Part shown: one piece after another, positions 63,267 through 64,000 of the stretch
Position numbering within the stretch: the stretch's first letter is position 1
Layout: each line of letters begins with the position of its first letter
Assembly: GCF_002286965.1 (NCBI RefSeq)
Contig: NZ_NSKD01000001.1
Span: 248,001-312,000, forward strand
DNA from: Halovibrio salipaludis
GTDB lineage: Bacteria; Pseudomonadota; Gammaproteobacteria; Pseudomonadales; Oleiphilaceae
Length of the DNA: 64,000 bases
Direction of reading: 5' to 3'
Made by a program: the position numbers and the translations under genes
Notes under the pieces: generated by a model
Databases searched by the model: none
Told to the model about the DNA's origin: nothing
The model's input: the letters and a program-made list of their open reading frames with translations, nothing else

Positions 63267-63869
63267 ATGAGCGCAGAACTGTTCACCCGATGTTTTGTCG
63301 CCACCTATTTCCTGTTGATCGGCCTGTTCTTCACCGGGCGGGCACTGGGGCTGAGCGCGCGCACCCGCCACTCCCATATCCATTACGGTCACGTGGGCTC
63401 GCGTCCCTGGTGGAACCGCCACATCTTCAATGTTTTCAGGGCCGCGATCCTGCTGGTCAGCGTCCTCCGCATCGGACTGCCGGTGGATCCCTGGCTGGGC
63501 ATCATCGAGCCACTCTACAACGCGCCGGTACTGTTGTCGGGGGTGGTCCTGCTGTGCGCGGCCTTCACGGGCATCAACTACCTGCAGGCCTACATGCACG
63601 AGGACTGGCGCTCGGGGATTGATACTGAAAAACCCCCGAAACTGCTCACCACCGGGCCCTGGTCCCGGAGCCGCAACCCCATGTTCCTGATCATCATGGT
63701 GGGGCAGCTCGGCTTTTTCCTGGCACTGCCCAGCCTGTTCTCGCTGGTGTGCCTGGTGGTTGGTGTCGCGGTCCTGAGACGCCAGGCCCTGGCCGAGGAG
63801 GCGAGCCTGGACACGTTGCTCGGTGCGGATTACCGCCAGTACCGGGAGCGCGTCCCGCGCTGGTTCTGA
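63267..63869 (+). CDS. Isoprenylcysteine/phospholipid methyltransferase-like membrane protein
   Basis: The 200-residue protein has four to five membrane helices and a C-terminal motif that resembles ICMT/PEMT families: TTGPWSRSRNPMFL (GPWRxxRHPxYxG type), followed by EEASLDTLLGADYRQYRERVPRW, which mirrors the ICMT EExxLxxxFGxxYxxYxxxVPRW. Likely a SAM-dependent membrane methyltransferase. Substrate unknown. Confidence 0.8.
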   Translation: MSAELFTRCFVATYFLLIGLFFTGRALGLSARTRHSHIHYGHVGSRPWWNRHIFNVFRAAILLVSVLRIGLPVDPWLGIIEPLYNAPVLLSGVVLLCAAFTGINYLQAYMHEDWRSGIDTEKPPKLLTTGPWSRSRNPMFLIIMVGQLGFFLALPSLFSLVCLVVGVAVLRRQALAEEASLDTLLGADYRQYRERVPRWF

Positions 63870-63881
63870 AGCGCCCGGGGC

Positions 63882-64000
63882 TCAGTGCTGCGCCGGCCGG
63901 TAGCCCAGCCGGAAGCCACCCCAGTGGGTACCGTTCACGTAGATGGGCACTGACAGGTCGTGCATGATCTCCCCGGTATCCCGCCGGTAGGTCTGCAGCA
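63882..64000 (-). CDS. C-terminal end of a probable methyl-accepting chemotaxis protein (partial)
   Basis: The last 39 codons read LQTYRRDTGEIMHDLS followed by VPIYVNGTHWGGFRLGYRPAQH and stop. HDLSVPIYVNGxHWGGFRLGY is the recurrent C-terminal sensory tail of a class of chemotaxis receptors. The rest lies beyond the right edge of the window. Confidence 0.6.
   Translation of the reverse strand, partial: LQTYRRDTGEIMHDLSVPIYVNGTHWGGFRLGYRPAQH

Overview
The window is GC-rich chromosomal DNA with tightly packed genes, many ATGA overlaps and no transposase, integrase, phage, CRISPR, rRNA or tRNA gene that I can see. Gene families and layout (ubiCA next to phoBR, PhoU with a Pho box, PA2778/PA2779-type proteins, aerobic corrin genes plus CbiD, BetIBA, a sarcosine/dimethylglycine-type N-methyltransferase, a PEP-CTERM protein) point to a gammaproteobacterium, most likely halophilic or marine, in or near the Ectothiorhodospiraceae/Chromatiales. 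The genus is not determined.

Layout. 0.1-5.1 kb: hpt, ubiC, ubiA, then Pho-boxed phoB-phoR and a convergent response regulator with an unrecognised C-terminal domain. 5.1-5.6 kb: no protein gene, but a candidate small RNA with about 17 GGA motifs, many in hairpin loops, a strong terminator and a GacA/UvrY-like box about 180 bp upstream; I read it as a CsrA/RsmA-sequestering RNA of the CsrB/RsmZ type. 5.6-12.9 kb: a methyltransferase, mnmH, a MscS channel, a YbaK-like deacylase, a UbiH-family hydroxylase, hinT, phoU (second Pho box), an acyl-CoA thioesterase and a PEP-CTERM protein. 12.9-26.3 kb: a corrin-ring gene set (cobG, cobM, cobL, cobK, cobJ, cobI, cobH, cbiD) that can take precorrin-2 to hydrogenobyrinate, an ABC-2 exporter translationally coupled to cbiD, and two back-to-back cobalamin riboswitches, one facing cbiD and one facing a BtuB-like receptor plus PepSY membrane protein. 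26.4-29.4 kb: a MerR regulator and two tandem PF10118 ferritin-like paralogues. 29.4-40.3 kb: a DSD1-like PLP enzyme with a sugar-lactone oxidase, two AT-richer orphan genes, a sterol desaturase-like enzyme with a divergent AraC regulator, a chemoreceptor, TauE/SafE, Yip1, DJ-1/PfpI and a cation/proton antiporter. 40.3-43.9 kb: a DksA/TraR-like protein, pncB, pncA, and a glycine-betaine-forming methyltransferase behind a long structured leader. 44-49.6 kb: fetAB, a SprT-like protease, PA2779/PA2778, YbgA and a Sel1 lipoprotein. 49.7-58.2 kb: betI-betB-betA with a divergent BCCT transporter, a flavin monooxygenase and an acyl-CoA ligase. 58.3-64 kb: a CASTOR/POLLUX-type channel, an SDR, AbgT transporter with gamma-glutamylcyclotransferase, an ICMT-like membrane methyltransferase and the cut end of a probable chemoreceptor.

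Themes. Phosphate control (phoB, phoR, phoU with Pho boxes), cobalamin synthesis and uptake under riboswitch control, NAD salvage (pncA, pncB), and osmoadaptation (choline oxidation, methylation route to betaine, MscS, cation transport) recur. A three-copy interspersed element of about 110 bp (near 17.2, 19.5 and 44.1 kb) has a conserved core flanked by inverted arms; between two copies the arms differ in sequence but stay complementary, which argues for a selected structure.

The best candidates for something undescribed are the GGA-rich small RNA, the structured repeat family, the structured leader of the betaine methyltransferase gene, and the exporter embedded in the B12 operon.
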